A DNA stretch of 64,000 nt from a bacterium (GTDB taxonomy: Bacteria > Patescibacteriota > Microgenomatia > UBA1406 > GWC2-37-13): contig JAKBEU010000003.1 of NCBI GenBank assembly GCA_021833625.1, forward strand, positions 147,250 through 211,249, given 5' to 3'. A model generated the notes under the pieces. That model ran no database searches. It had not been told where the DNA came from and was given only the letters and a program-made list of their open reading frames with translations. The stretch's first letter is position 1. Each line of letters begins with the position of its first letter. Of this stretch, positions 6,595 to 15,176 are shown piece by piece. A program made the position numbers and the translations under genes.

Positions 6595-8319
6595 ATGGAC
6601 ACCGAATACTCAATATATCTGGGTCAGGAACAAAAAAACGGATTCACCGGTTTTCTTTCCGAAAAGAATTTCTTTTGCGTTGTTGAAATCTTTGACGGAT
6701 ACACACAAGAACAGGGAGAAATGCTCCTGTCTTCGCTTTCAGCCATAAGCACCGTCGACCAACAAAGTCTTGCAGCTTTCGACAGTTTTATTTCCGACTG
6801 TCTCAAGAATGCGAATGTTCCTCTTGATACCTCGCTTGCTGCCGGATATATAAAAGGGGATGTCCTTTATCTCAAAACCACGGAAACGGGGGAGATCTAC
6901 CTTCAACGGAAGAATGCATTTGAGAAACTTATCTCAGGAACCACTATTGCATCGGGGAAGTATGTAAAAAATGATCTCTTTATCTTTACGACGGCATTTT
7001 TCACGGAGTCATTAAGAGGGCTTCATGCAGTAAAAACCTATCTGCATAAAAAACCATCGCTTCAGAAAATATCGGAGGATCTTAAGCTGACAATAGGACA
7101 ACAGGACGATACGGGTGCAGTAAGTCTGTTTGTCAGAATGAATGAGGAGGGAAAAAAACGAGAGACAAGTCAAACCCCATTCTTTAAAAAAACAACCGAA
7201 AAAATAAACTCCCTGTTTTCAACGGTGTCACAGTCAAGGAAAAAACTGTTTATAACTGCCGGTATCATTTTGTGTGTCGGGCTTTTAGGGTGGAATATAA
7301 TGGGGCGGATTCAAAATCAGGGAGGAATAAATCCAGGTGGGATAAAGTCATTTGACGAACAAAAACAGGCAATTGAAAGCAAAATAGAAACGGCAAAGAC
7401 ACAGAAAGATTCCATAAAAGACGGACTTGCGACGCTTGAGGAAGCAAGTCAACTGATTAATGAAATAAAAAAAGGAGCCCCAAAAGACAAACAAAAATCG
7501 ATTGGAGAACTGGCAAATCAGGTGACCGACGCCCAGTCGACTCTTCTTAACAGACAGGCAAAAACGGCAAAGGAATTTTCAGATTTTTCTCTTGAGGAAA
7601 AAAATGCAAAGGGAACGAAGATGTCTCTTTTTGATGATACGGTATCAGTTCTGAACCCCGAGGGAAAAGTATATCAACTCTCTCTTACAACTAAGGCTAT
7701 GGTAAGCAAAAAACTAAGCGGTACGGTGGGTGCCACAAGTCTGGTTGCTTCTTATGAGAAAAATATCTACGTACTGGACCCCCAACAGGGAATAATAAGA
7801 ATAGGAGGGGACAACACGGCAAAGACGATAATTCCTAAGGATGGAGAATGGAAGTCGTTGCTTGAAATGCATATGTTCAACGGAAATATCTACCTCTTGG
7901 ACGGAGGGGCGGGTGACATTTATAAGTATCCGGTTGTTGAAGGTGGATTTGGAGACAGGGTTTCTTATTTTAAGGGGTCATATGATGCAATAGATGAGAA
8001 GTCGTCTTTTGCCATAGATTCCGCAGTATATGTCGCAAATTCTTCGACAGTATCAAAATATAATGCGGGACTTAAAATAGATTTCACGCTCAACTCTCCC
8101 GTCGATTCATTCAATATGACAAAGATCATTGCCGAAAAAGATGAGGAGGAATTGTATATTTGGGATAAACCAAATGGAGCCGTGTATGTATTTTCAAAAG
8201 ACGGAACTTATAAAAGGCAAATCACAAACAACGAGCTTTCTCAGGGAGATGATGTGGTCGTTTATAAGAACAAGGCATATATCCTAAAAAGTGCAAAATT
8301 ATACGAAGTTGAATTATGA
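6595..8319 (+). CDS. membrane protein: phosphatase-like N-domain, TM, coiled coil, propeller-like C-domain
   Basis: 574 residues. Residues 1-185 resemble a PP2C-type fold (repeated TTAFFTESLRG, IGQQDDTGAVSLFV where PP2C has a DD/DN metal motif) but I cannot trace all metal Asp residues, so activity is doubtful. A single membrane helix lies near 219-239, then a Gln/Lys/Glu-rich coiled coil (250-330) and a run of short beta repeats to the C-terminus (YVLDPQQGIIRIGG, IYLLDGGAGDIYKY, LYIWDKPNGAVYVF) typical of a propeller. It overlaps the ECF sigma gene by 4 bp, suggesting a signalling pair. Function inferred only in outline. Confidence 0.6.
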   Translation: MDTEYSIYLGQEQKNGFTGFLSEKNFFCVVEIFDGYTQEQGEMLLSSLSAISTVDQQSLAAFDSFISDCLKNANVPLDTSLAAGYIKGDVLYLKTTETGEIYLQRKNAFEKLISGTTIASGKYVKNDLFIFTTAFFTESLRGLHAVKTYLHKKPSLQKISEDLKLTIGQQDDTGAVSLFVRMNEEGKKRETSQTPFFKKTTEKINSLFSTVSQSRKKLFITAGIILCVGLLGWNIMGRIQNQGGINPGGIKSFDEQKQAIESKIETAKTQKDSIKDGLATLEEASQLINEIKKGAPKDKQKSIGELANQVTDAQSTLLNRQAKTAKEFSDFSLEEKNAKGTKMSLFDDTVSVLNPEGKVYQLSLTTKAMVSKKLSGTVGATSLVASYEKNIYVLDPQQGIIRIGGDNTAKTIIPKDGEWKSLLEMHMFNGNIYLLDGGAGDIYKYPVVEGGFGDRVSYFKGSYDAIDEKSSFAIDSAVYVANSSTVSKYNAGLKIDFTLNSPVDSFNMTKIIAEKDEEELYIWDKPNGAVYVFSKDGTYKRQITNNELSQGDDVVVYKNKAYILKSAKLYEVEL

Positions 8320-8873
8320 AAGAAAACATAATGGATGCCGCTTGCATACGACAAATTCAAAAAGGAAACGAACGTGCACTGGTTGCATTTTATAACCGTT
8401 TTAAAAAACCTCTCTTTTCATTTGTCAACAGACAGTTAAAAGATGTGCAGGTTTCAGAAGAAATTGTGCAGGATATTTTTCTTGCAAGCATTGACTCCAT
8501 GCGGGAGAGGAGGGAAATTGAATCATTATCAGCATATATATATGCTATCGCCCGACATAAGATTATTGATTATTTAAGAAAAAAGAAAATAAAGAAAATT
8601 CTTCTTTCTGCAATACCGATACATATTATAAACAGTTATGCGGCGCATCTTTTTAGGGAAGATGTTCAAAGGGAAGAGCTGGCAGACAGTATTTATAGGG
8701 TTTTCAAAAAAATGCCGCATGAATATGCCCTCATCATTCGACTCAAGTATATAGAAGGGCTTTCGGTCAGTGAGATAGCAGCAAAGTTGTCCATACGTTT
8801 TAAGGCTGCTGAAAGCATGTTGTTTCGGGCACGAAAAGTCTTTTCCAGTTTGTATTTTTCCCTAAAAACATGA
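8316..8873 (+). CDS. ECF-type RNA polymerase sigma factor
   Basis: 185 residues with region 2 (FYNRFKKPLFSFV ... EEIVQDIFLASI ... YIYAIARHKIIDYLRKKK) and region 4 (MPHEYALIIRLKYIEGLSVSEIAAKL followed by AESMLFRARKVF). Regions 3 and 1 are absent, as in the ECF group. ATGA overlaps link it to the upstream membrane protein and to an 77-residue membrane protein downstream, a common place for an anti-sigma factor. Its target promoters are not evident. Confidence 0.9.
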   Translation: MKENIMDAACIRQIQKGNERALVAFYNRFKKPLFSFVNRQLKDVQVSEEIVQDIFLASIDSMRERREIESLSAYIYAIARHKIIDYLRKKKIKKILLSAIPIHIINSYAAHLFREDVQREELADSIYRVFKKMPHEYALIIRLKYIEGLSVSEIAAKLSIRFKAAESMLFRARKVFSSLYFSLKT

Positions 8874-9103
8874 GTTCATCTGTTTACCGGCTAAAAACCA
8901 GATTAAGGGATGCAGCCATTGTCGAGCCGAACGAATTTGGCATTCCTTTCGTAACCCATCTCTATCGGAAAGTGAACCGGTTTTTTAAAACGGCACCTTT
9001 TATTTTTATTGTTCCGGCTTCACTGTTTGCCTCATTGGCGGTTGTGTATGTATTCGGATTGTTGGCAGTAAAACTTGTGTCTTTGCTTCAATATGGATTT
9101 TAA
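8870..9103 (+). CDS. small membrane protein, candidate anti-sigma factor
   Basis: 77 residues: a basic cytoplasmic N-terminal part of about 42 residues (with RLKTRLRDAAIVEPNEFG), then one or two hydrophobic stretches (44-60, 58-74). It overlaps the sigma gene by 4 bp (ATGA). No zinc HxxxCxxC motif of classic ZAS anti-sigma factors is present, so the anti-sigma role rests on gene order alone. Confidence 0.6.
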   Translation: MSSSVYRLKTRLRDAAIVEPNEFGIPFVTHLYRKVNRFFKTAPFIFIVPASLFASLAVVYVFGLLAVKLVSLLQYGF

Positions 9104-9692
9104 AAGAAAAATATCAAACGGTCTTGCAGATATCGTTTTATTTGTAAAAAATTGTTTTGGACTTGTCTTTTTTCCTTATAATACGATGCGAAGAATAAGT
9201 CTGCATGGGTACTTTGGGGAGCTCGTTCCTATTTTTTTTCTTTCCTTCTTATATTTCTTTCTCGCAAATAGAATCAGGGAAAACCAAAATGCTCTTGTTC
9301 CCTCATTTGTTTTTTATGGAGTGAGTATCCTTTTTCTTACCCTTCTGCCGGGGAAAGACTCAATCGGCATTCGGTTTACTAAATACGTTAAAACGTGGAC
9401 GAATACGCTCCTTCCCACCCTTATTTGGTTTTACGGTAACATGTTTTTTTTTGTTATATTGCCTCCCCCCAGAACCTTGATGATTACCGGCAAAATATTC
9501 AGTGTTTTTTATATTGCATTTTCGGTAAGCTTGCTAATCTGGAAATTAATATTAGTCTACCTCAGTTTACGATTCTCTTCCCGCATTACATTTCAACGAA
9601 TCGTATATTATATGATTTTGTATTTGATTCTTCTTATTCCGCTGTGTCTTTACTTCTATCAAATAGGGATTTCCCGTATTCCGTTTGTCTGA
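9093..9692 (+). CDS. multi-spanning membrane protein (Yip1-like topology)
   Basis: 199 residues from an ATG that lies inside the last codons of the preceding gene (11-bp overlap). After an amphipathic N-terminus with PYNTMRRIS, five or six hydrophobic helices follow. The overall layout resembles Yip1/YIF1-type small membrane proteins, but no diagnostic motif is seen. It ends the sigma-factor cluster; the mevalonate genes begin 34 bp later. Confidence 0.6.
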   Translation: MDFKRKISNGLADIVLFVKNCFGLVFFPYNTMRRISLHGYFGELVPIFFLSFLYFFLANRIRENQNALVPSFVFYGVSILFLTLLPGKDSIGIRFTKYVKTWTNTLLPTLIWFYGNMFFFVILPPPRTLMITGKIFSVFYIAFSVSLLIWKLILVYLSLRFSSRITFQRIVYYMILYLILLIPLCLYFYQIGISRIPFV

Positions 9693-9726
9693 ATGATTTC
9701 TTCTTAAAGAAACGACTCAATAGTGT

Positions 9727-10845
9727 ATGAAGATACATGAGTATAAAACCGTGAAGGAAAGACGTCAATTTTTGGAAAAACATCTGACTGTTAGTTTGGT
9801 AAACATAGAAAAAGCAACGGTCGATACGGATGAGTCTGTTCACTGCGAAAATAGGATAGGATCGGTCTCCGTTCCCCTTGGAATTGCAGGTCCCCTTATT
9901 GTAAAAGGAGAAAACATAAAGGGAGAACATTATCTCCCGCTTGCAACAACCGAAGGAGCCCTCGTAGCGTCGGTTAACAGGGGAGCAAAAGCCTGCCTTG
10001 AACATGGCATTACAACAACCGTCGAAAGAGTGGGTGTTACTCGTGGACCCGTTCTTAAGGTATCATCTCCGGGAGAGGCAAAAAAAATAGAGGCATGGAT
10101 CTGGGACAATAGGAGTGTTTTGGGACGGAAGGCAGAGGAAACATCTCATCATATTAAATTGACGGAAGTGGAGGTAAAAACAGCTGGACTATACGTTTTT
10201 ATCCGTTTTAATTTTGATACCGACCGCGCAATGGGAATGAACATGGCAACAATCGCGAGTCAATTCCTTATCGATTATATTCAGGAAAAAACAAAGGCAC
10301 GCATTCTCTCCGTTGCCGGAAATTATGATGTAGACAAAAAGCCGTCATGGCTTAACAGTATTAAGGGAAGGGGATTTGTTGTCCGCGCGGAAACAATAAT
10401 TTCAAAGAAAAACGTCGAATCGATATTGAAAACATCCGTTGACCGAATGTGTGAGGTGTGGAAAGCAAAGTGCCTTATCGGGTCCGCACTTTCCGGATCA
10501 ATGGGGTTTAATGCGCATCATGCAAATGTTGTTGCCGCATTTTTTTTGGCAACCGGTCAGGACCTGGCACACGTTGTCGGAGGAAGTGTGGGGATGACCG
10601 TCCTTGATGTGTTGCCGGACGGTTCGCTCTATGCAAGCGTATCTTTGCCGGATCTTATGATGGGGAGTATTGGGGGAGGAACGGGACTTAAGACGCAAAA
10701 AGAAGCGCGCTTGATTTTAAAAACAGACTCACCCCTTGCGATGTCGGAAATTTTGGGAGCAGGAGTGCTCGCAGGGGAAGTATCACTTTTAGCATCCCTT
10801 TCACAGGGAACGCTTGCGCGTGCCCACAAAGCATTAGGCCGTTAA
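9727..10845 (+). CDS. hmgA: hydroxymethylglutaryl-CoA reductase, class I type
   Basis: Reduces HMG-CoA to mevalonate with NAD(P)H, the committed step of isoprenoid synthesis. 372 residues, a soluble catalytic domain only. Landmarks: ENRIGSVSVPLGIAGPL (41-57), catalytic Glu in TTEGALVAS (74-82), DRAMGMN (166-172), Lys in DKKP (203-206), Asp279 in GQD, NADP loop GSIGGGTG (313-320) and a C-terminal His (H367). These match the archaeal/eukaryotic class I enzyme. It opens the mevalonate operon; the next gene starts 12 bp on. Confidence 0.95.
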   Translation: MKIHEYKTVKERRQFLEKHLTVSLVNIEKATVDTDESVHCENRIGSVSVPLGIAGPLIVKGENIKGEHYLPLATTEGALVASVNRGAKACLEHGITTTVERVGVTRGPVLKVSSPGEAKKIEAWIWDNRSVLGRKAEETSHHIKLTEVEVKTAGLYVFIRFNFDTDRAMGMNMATIASQFLIDYIQEKTKARILSVAGNYDVDKKPSWLNSIKGRGFVVRAETIISKKNVESILKTSVDRMCEVWKAKCLIGSALSGSMGFNAHHANVVAAFFLATGQDLAHVVGGSVGMTVLDVLPDGSLYASVSLPDLMMGSIGGGTGLKTQKEARLILKTDSPLAMSEILGAGVLAGEVSLLASLSQGTLARAHKALGR

Positions 10846-10857
10846 TAAATAAAATAT

Positions 10858-11874
10858 ATGAAAATAGGGATTACCGGATATGGAATGTATGTTCCGCACT
10901 TCCGCATCAAAATAAAGGACATCGCAGTAGTGTGGGGAAAGAATTATCTCGACATTGAGAAGTCGTTGAGACTTACTGAGAAGGCAGTTGCCTCTTCAAC
11001 GGAAGATTCTCTTACTATGGCGTATGAGGCAGGAAGAATGGCACTAAACAATACCGAAAAATATATTGACGGATTATTTTTTGGAACAGAGTCTCCTCCC
11101 TATGCAGTGAATCCCGCATCCACCATTCTTGGTGAAATGCTCGGAATAGGAAACGATTATCTTGCATATGATACGCAATTCGCGTGCAAAGCCGCAACCG
11201 GAGCACTTATTTCGGGGTTCGGTCTCGTAAAAAGTAAAGAAGCAAGACAGGTTATGGTAGTTGCCTCAGATAAAGCAACTGCACGGCCACATGACAGTTT
11301 GGAGTATACGGCAGGATCAGGCGCTGTCGCACTTATTCTCGGAGACAAAGACCCTCTTGCAACAATTGAGGGGTGGCATTCCTATTGTTCGGATACTCCG
11401 GATTTTTGGCGGAGGGAGGGGATACGGTATCCATCACACGGGGGACGTTTCACCGGAAAACCATCTTATTTTCGCCATATTGCGGGAGCGGTACTGCCCC
11501 TTCTTAAAAGTAAAAAAATGACCGCCGCCCAATTTGACTACGCGGTGTTTCATATGCCAAACGGTGCATTTCCGGTTCAAATTGCCAAACAATTAGGATT
11601 CAGCAGTAAACAAATTGAAAAATCGCTTGTTGTTTCAACTCTTGGAAATTCATATACTGCTTCAGGATTAATGGGTCTTGTTTCAACGCTTGAGCATGTT
11701 AAACCGGGGGATAAAATTTTATTCGCATCATACGGATCAGGTGCGGGGTCGGATGCATTTATTTTAAAAGTAACTCCGTTCATTTTGAAAAAAAGAATTC
11801 CCTTTACCGCGCTTACTTCAAAAAAAACCTATATCGATTATCCGACTTACTTAAAATTCATGAAGAGCATATGA
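10858..11874 (+). CDS. hydroxymethylglutaryl-CoA synthase, archaeal type
   Basis: Condenses acetyl-CoA with acetoacetyl-CoA to HMG-CoA. 338 residues. The nucleophile is C110 (TQFACKAATGAL), the His is H232 (VFHMPNG), and Glu78 (GTESPP) is in the expected place. The 338-residue length and the LGNSYTASGLMGL segment fit the archaeal family rather than eukaryal HMGCS. It overlaps the thiolase gene by 4 bp; in archaea these enzymes and DUF35 form one channelled complex, and the same three genes are consecutive here. Confidence 0.93.
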   Translation: MKIGITGYGMYVPHFRIKIKDIAVVWGKNYLDIEKSLRLTEKAVASSTEDSLTMAYEAGRMALNNTEKYIDGLFFGTESPPYAVNPASTILGEMLGIGNDYLAYDTQFACKAATGALISGFGLVKSKEARQVMVVASDKATARPHDSLEYTAGSGAVALILGDKDPLATIEGWHSYCSDTPDFWRREGIRYPSHGGRFTGKPSYFRHIAGAVLPLLKSKKMTAAQFDYAVFHMPNGAFPVQIAKQLGFSSKQIEKSLVVSTLGNSYTASGLMGLVSTLEHVKPGDKILFASYGSGAGSDAFILKVTPFILKKRIPFTALTSKKTYIDYPTYLKFMKSI

Positions 11875-13022
11875 AAAGCGGCATTATTGGTTATTATTCA
11901 ACAAGGTTCGGCGAATTGTGGGAACGCTCACTTTTTGACTTGGTTGAAGAGTCGATACGGGAACTATTGAAAGATTCAAAAGTCGACATAAGCCGTGTTG
12001 ATGCAATTTTTTTTGGCAACATGTTGGGAGGGATTATCGAGAATAATTTGCACGCAAGCGCAAAATTGGCGGAAATTTTGGGTATACATATCCCCATATT
12101 TCATACGGAAGCTGCATGTGCTTCGGGCGGAATGGCTTTCCATCTTGCGCATAATTATGTACAGTCCGGAAAAGGGAAAACGGTACTGGTAGTGGGAGCG
12201 GAAAAAATGAACGATTCAAGTCCTGAACAGATAACCCAAGCATTAATGTCTGCTGCATCAGGAGAGGAGCAGGAATGCGGGCTTACCTTCCCGGGCTTAT
12301 ATGCGCTTATGGCACGGGAATACTTGTCCAAATATCACTACACGAAAAAACATCTTGCGGCAGTCAGCGTGAAAAACCACCTGCATGCGCTCAATAATCC
12401 GACGGCTCAGTTCCAAAGGGAAATTACAGAGGAAATGGTCCTGCAAAGTCCGCTTGTTGCCGATCCGCTGGGCCTACTGGACAGCTCTCCTATTACTGAC
12501 GGGGCGGCAAGCGTGTTAATTTCATCGGATCAGGCTTTACTTAAGAAAGGGAAGAGCGCAACCATTTTGTCCTCAGAAATAGCAACAGACAGCATTTCCC
12601 TTATGAGAAGAAAATCAATAACCGGTATAGAGGCAACGCAGATTGCGGCACAAAAGGCGTTTAAAGAGGCAAGATTAACTCCCGCCGACATACAGGTAGC
12701 AGAACTCCACGACTGTTTTACTATTGCGGAGCTTATGGCGATGGAAGATATCGGGTTCTGGAAGAGGGGCGAGGCGGGAAAAAGGGCCGGCGAATATGAA
12801 ACGCTTTTCTCAAATGGAGGAAATCTTATCGTGAATACTTCCGGCGGGCTCAAAGCGGCAGGACATCCGGTTGGCGCAACGGGGATAAAACAAATAGGTG
12901 AATTATATCTTCAGCTCACGGGTCAGGCAAAAAAAAGGCAAATAAAAAAAGTACGTCACGGACTTGCACAAAACGTAGGAGGGTCAGGGGGAACGGCAGT
13001 TGTTACCATTCTTGGAATTTAA
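11871..13022 (+). CDS. acetyl-CoA C-acetyltransferase (thiolase), archaeal type
   Basis: Makes acetoacetyl-CoA from two acetyl-CoA. 383 residues. The acyl-accepting Cys is C83 (EAACASGGMAF), followed by HDCFT (280-284) and the GGLKAAGHPVGATG loop with H332. Closest in layout to the archaeal thiolase/SCP-x branch, which cooperates with HMG-CoA synthase through DUF35. Overlaps the HMGS stop by 4 bp. Confidence 0.92.
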   Translation: MKSGIIGYYSTRFGELWERSLFDLVEESIRELLKDSKVDISRVDAIFFGNMLGGIIENNLHASAKLAEILGIHIPIFHTEAACASGGMAFHLAHNYVQSGKGKTVLVVGAEKMNDSSPEQITQALMSAASGEEQECGLTFPGLYALMAREYLSKYHYTKKHLAAVSVKNHLHALNNPTAQFQREITEEMVLQSPLVADPLGLLDSSPITDGAASVLISSDQALLKKGKSATILSSEIATDSISLMRRKSITGIEATQIAAQKAFKEARLTPADIQVAELHDCFTIAELMAMEDIGFWKRGEAGKRAGEYETLFSNGGNLIVNTSGGLKAAGHPVGATGIKQIGELYLQLTGQAKKRQIKKVRHGLAQNVGGSGGTAVVTILGI

Positions 13023-13032
13023 AAAAACAAAT

Positions 13033-13329
13033 ATGATAAGTCCGGTAAAGGTGTGGAGACGGCAAAAAACCATACGCGACCTTCTTGGCAAAGAGGGGGT
13101 AATTGTTTCGTGGACGACAATTTTTACGCCACCGACTCAATTCAAACATATTGCTCCGTACATTGTCGCAATGATACGTTTGGAAGGTAGTATAAATATT
13201 ATGGCGCAAATAGTTGATTATTCGAGAACGCTTCAAAAAAATCAACGGGTAGTGGTGGTATTGAGGAAATTACGTGAAAGTTCTCCGGAAGATGTTATTC
13301 CTTACACAATAGCGAGTAAATTAATATGA
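13033..13329 (+). CDS. DUF35 OB-fold protein, thiolase/HMGS bridging subunit lacking its zinc ribbon
   Basis: 98 residues. The start at 13033 is preferred over an upstream frame that lies inside the thiolase gene. It carries the OB-fold part of DUF35 (IVSWTTIFTPP, YIVAMIRLEGSINIMAQIVDY, VVVVLRKL). The usual N-terminal rubredoxin-like zinc ribbon is absent: there is no Cys at all. In archaea DUF35 holds thiolase and HMG-CoA synthase together and forms the CoA tunnel; position right after those genes supports that role here. Overlaps the next gene by 4 bp. Confidence 0.82.
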   Translation: MISPVKVWRRQKTIRDLLGKEGVIVSWTTIFTPPTQFKHIAPYIVAMIRLEGSINIMAQIVDYSRTLQKNQRVVVVLRKLRESSPEDVIPYTIASKLI

Positions 13330-14267
13330 AACAAATAGTCTATTCGGCGCCCGGAAAGGTAATCCTCTCAGGCGAACATGCCGTCGTGTACGGGAGACCC
13401 GCACTTGTCTGTGCAATTGATAAGCGACTCACCATAAGTATTACTCCGTCGAAAACATCAGCACCCAGCAATCAAGGGATGAAAACTGTTGAAAAAGGAG
13501 TGCGGGATTTTTTAAAACAAAAGAAAATTCCCGTTCCCGAACTGTTCTTTTCCTATTCAGTAGATTCCCAAATTCCCATTGGGCGGGGACTTGGGTCTTC
13601 CGCAGCATTCTCCGCCGCGGCAAGTGCCGCACTTCTTGAACTGTATACCGGACAGGAATGGAGTCTTGAGGAAATAAATAATTGTGCCTATAAAATAGAA
13701 CAGGTATTCCACAAAAACCCCTCAGGAGTTGATAATACCGCAGCGGTATTTGGAGGATTGATTTATTTCAGGAAAGAGTTTGAATTTCTTAAGACTATCA
13801 GTTCACTTTCTCTGAAAATTCCCTCTTCAATAGAACAAAATCTTTTTCTTATCGATTCAGGAAAGCCTGAAGAAACAACGGCTCAAATGGTAGAAAACGT
13901 TGGAAAATTATATAATAGGAAGGGATTATTGATCGATAAAACTCTACGGAATATAGAAAAAATAACGAAAAGGATTGTCGTCTCCTTTGCAAAAGAAGAC
14001 ACGGTGTTTTTCAGAAAAAGTATCGAAGATAATCAGAAAGAACTTGAAAAGCTAGGTGTTGTTTCCGGTAAGACGAAGAGTTTATTAAAACATCTGCAAC
14101 CATTTGGGGTGGGAAAAGTAACCGGAGCGGGAGGAACTCTTGGGGCATCCGGGTTTCTACTGTTCTACGTTGAAAAAAGAGAACGATTTTTAGCATTTAT
14201 TCAAGGCAAGCGACTTGAATCAATGGTGTTTCATTCAAGTTATTTGGGATTAAAAAAAATAATATGA
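13326..14267 (+). CDS. mvk: mevalonate kinase (GHMP superfamily)
   Basis: Phosphorylates mevalonate with ATP. 313 residues. GHMP motif 1 GKVILSGEHAVVYG (10-23), phosphate loop PIGRGLGSSAA (84-94), the NPSGVDN segment with the catalytic Asp (131-137), and motif 3 VTGAGGTLGASG near 270. HKNPSG is diagnostic of mevalonate kinase. ATG overlaps the DUF35 stop and its own stop overlaps the next kinase by 4 bp, so the operon is translationally coupled. Confidence 0.92.
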   Translation: MKQIVYSAPGKVILSGEHAVVYGRPALVCAIDKRLTISITPSKTSAPSNQGMKTVEKGVRDFLKQKKIPVPELFFSYSVDSQIPIGRGLGSSAAFSAAASAALLELYTGQEWSLEEINNCAYKIEQVFHKNPSGVDNTAAVFGGLIYFRKEFEFLKTISSLSLKIPSSIEQNLFLIDSGKPEETTAQMVENVGKLYNRKGLLIDKTLRNIEKITKRIVVSFAKEDTVFFRKSIEDNQKELEKLGVVSGKTKSLLKHLQPFGVGKVTGAGGTLGASGFLLFYVEKRERFLAFIQGKRLESMVFHSSYLGLKKII

Positions 14268-15175
14268 TTACCGTTTCGGCTCCGGGAAAACTCATGCTTC
14301 TTGGCGAACATGCCGTTGTGTACGGATTTCCCTGTATCGTAACTGCCGTAGATAAACGCTTATACGTAGAAATGGAAATAATAGATGCCGCAGAGGATGA
14401 TATTATCACTCCTCAGGTGAAGGAAAGTCGCTTTGTGCTTGAAACATTGTCATATTTCAAAGAAAAGTTTAATATCAATTCTTCAATCCGAATAAAAACG
14501 AGAGGAGACTTCTCCCATCAGGTAGGGCTCGGATCATCATCCGCAGTGACGGTTGCGACTTTTGAAGCTCTTAATATTTTATTTTCGCTTAATCTTACAA
14601 AGAAGCAAATATTTGATATGAGTTATCATGTCACGCTTCTTATTCAAGGTGTCGGTTCCGGATTTGACGTTGCTGTTGCAACAAGCGGGGGAACTCTTTA
14701 TTACGTAAAGGGAGGAGAAAAAATGGAATCGTTATCCCTATCCAATCTTCCGTTGGTTGTTGGGTATTCCGGCATAAAGGCAGATACTCCTTTTTATATC
14801 CGAAAAGTTTCAGAAGCGTTCAAACAGAGAAAAGAGGAAATGAACTCGCTTTTTGGTTCAATCTCCTCACTCGTTGAAAAAGCAAAATTGAGTCTTATGT
14901 CTGAAAATTTTGAGGAAGCGGGAAAATTGTTTACTGAAAATCATACCATTCTGCAGAAACTGGGGGTGAGCACACCGATATTGGACAACATGGTTAAAGC
15001 TTCAATTGCGGCCGGGGCGTGGGGAGCAAAACTTTCCGGTGCAGGAGGAGGAGACTGTATGATAGCATTGGTAAGTAATGAGAAGAGACCATCAGTAGAA
15101 AAGGCAATACAGGACAGGGGAGGGGAAATTATAAATGTACAGGTGAATACGTCTGGAGTAATGCAGGAAAAATAA
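14264..15175 (+). CDS. second GHMP kinase, probable phosphomevalonate kinase
   Basis: 303 residues. Motif 1 GKLMLLGEHAVVYG (8-21), phosphate loop GLGSSSAV (88-95), GVGSGFDVAVATSGG (129-143) and motif 3 LSGAGGGDCM. The GSGxDVA form, rather than HxNPSGxD, and its place between mevalonate kinase and the decarboxylase suggest phosphomevalonate kinase. The N-terminus is nonetheless very like mevalonate kinase, so a duplicated kinase with altered substrate is the alternative. Overlaps the upstream kinase by 4 bp. Confidence 0.75.
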   Translation: MITVSAPGKLMLLGEHAVVYGFPCIVTAVDKRLYVEMEIIDAAEDDIITPQVKESRFVLETLSYFKEKFNINSSIRIKTRGDFSHQVGLGSSSAVTVATFEALNILFSLNLTKKQIFDMSYHVTLLIQGVGSGFDVAVATSGGTLYYVKGGEKMESLSLSNLPLVVGYSGIKADTPFYIRKVSEAFKQRKEEMNSLFGSISSLVEKAKLSLMSENFEEAGKLFTENHTILQKLGVSTPILDNMVKASIAAGAWGAKLSGAGGGDCMIALVSNEKRPSVEKAIQDRGGEIINVQVNTSGVMQEK

Positions 15176-15176
15176 T

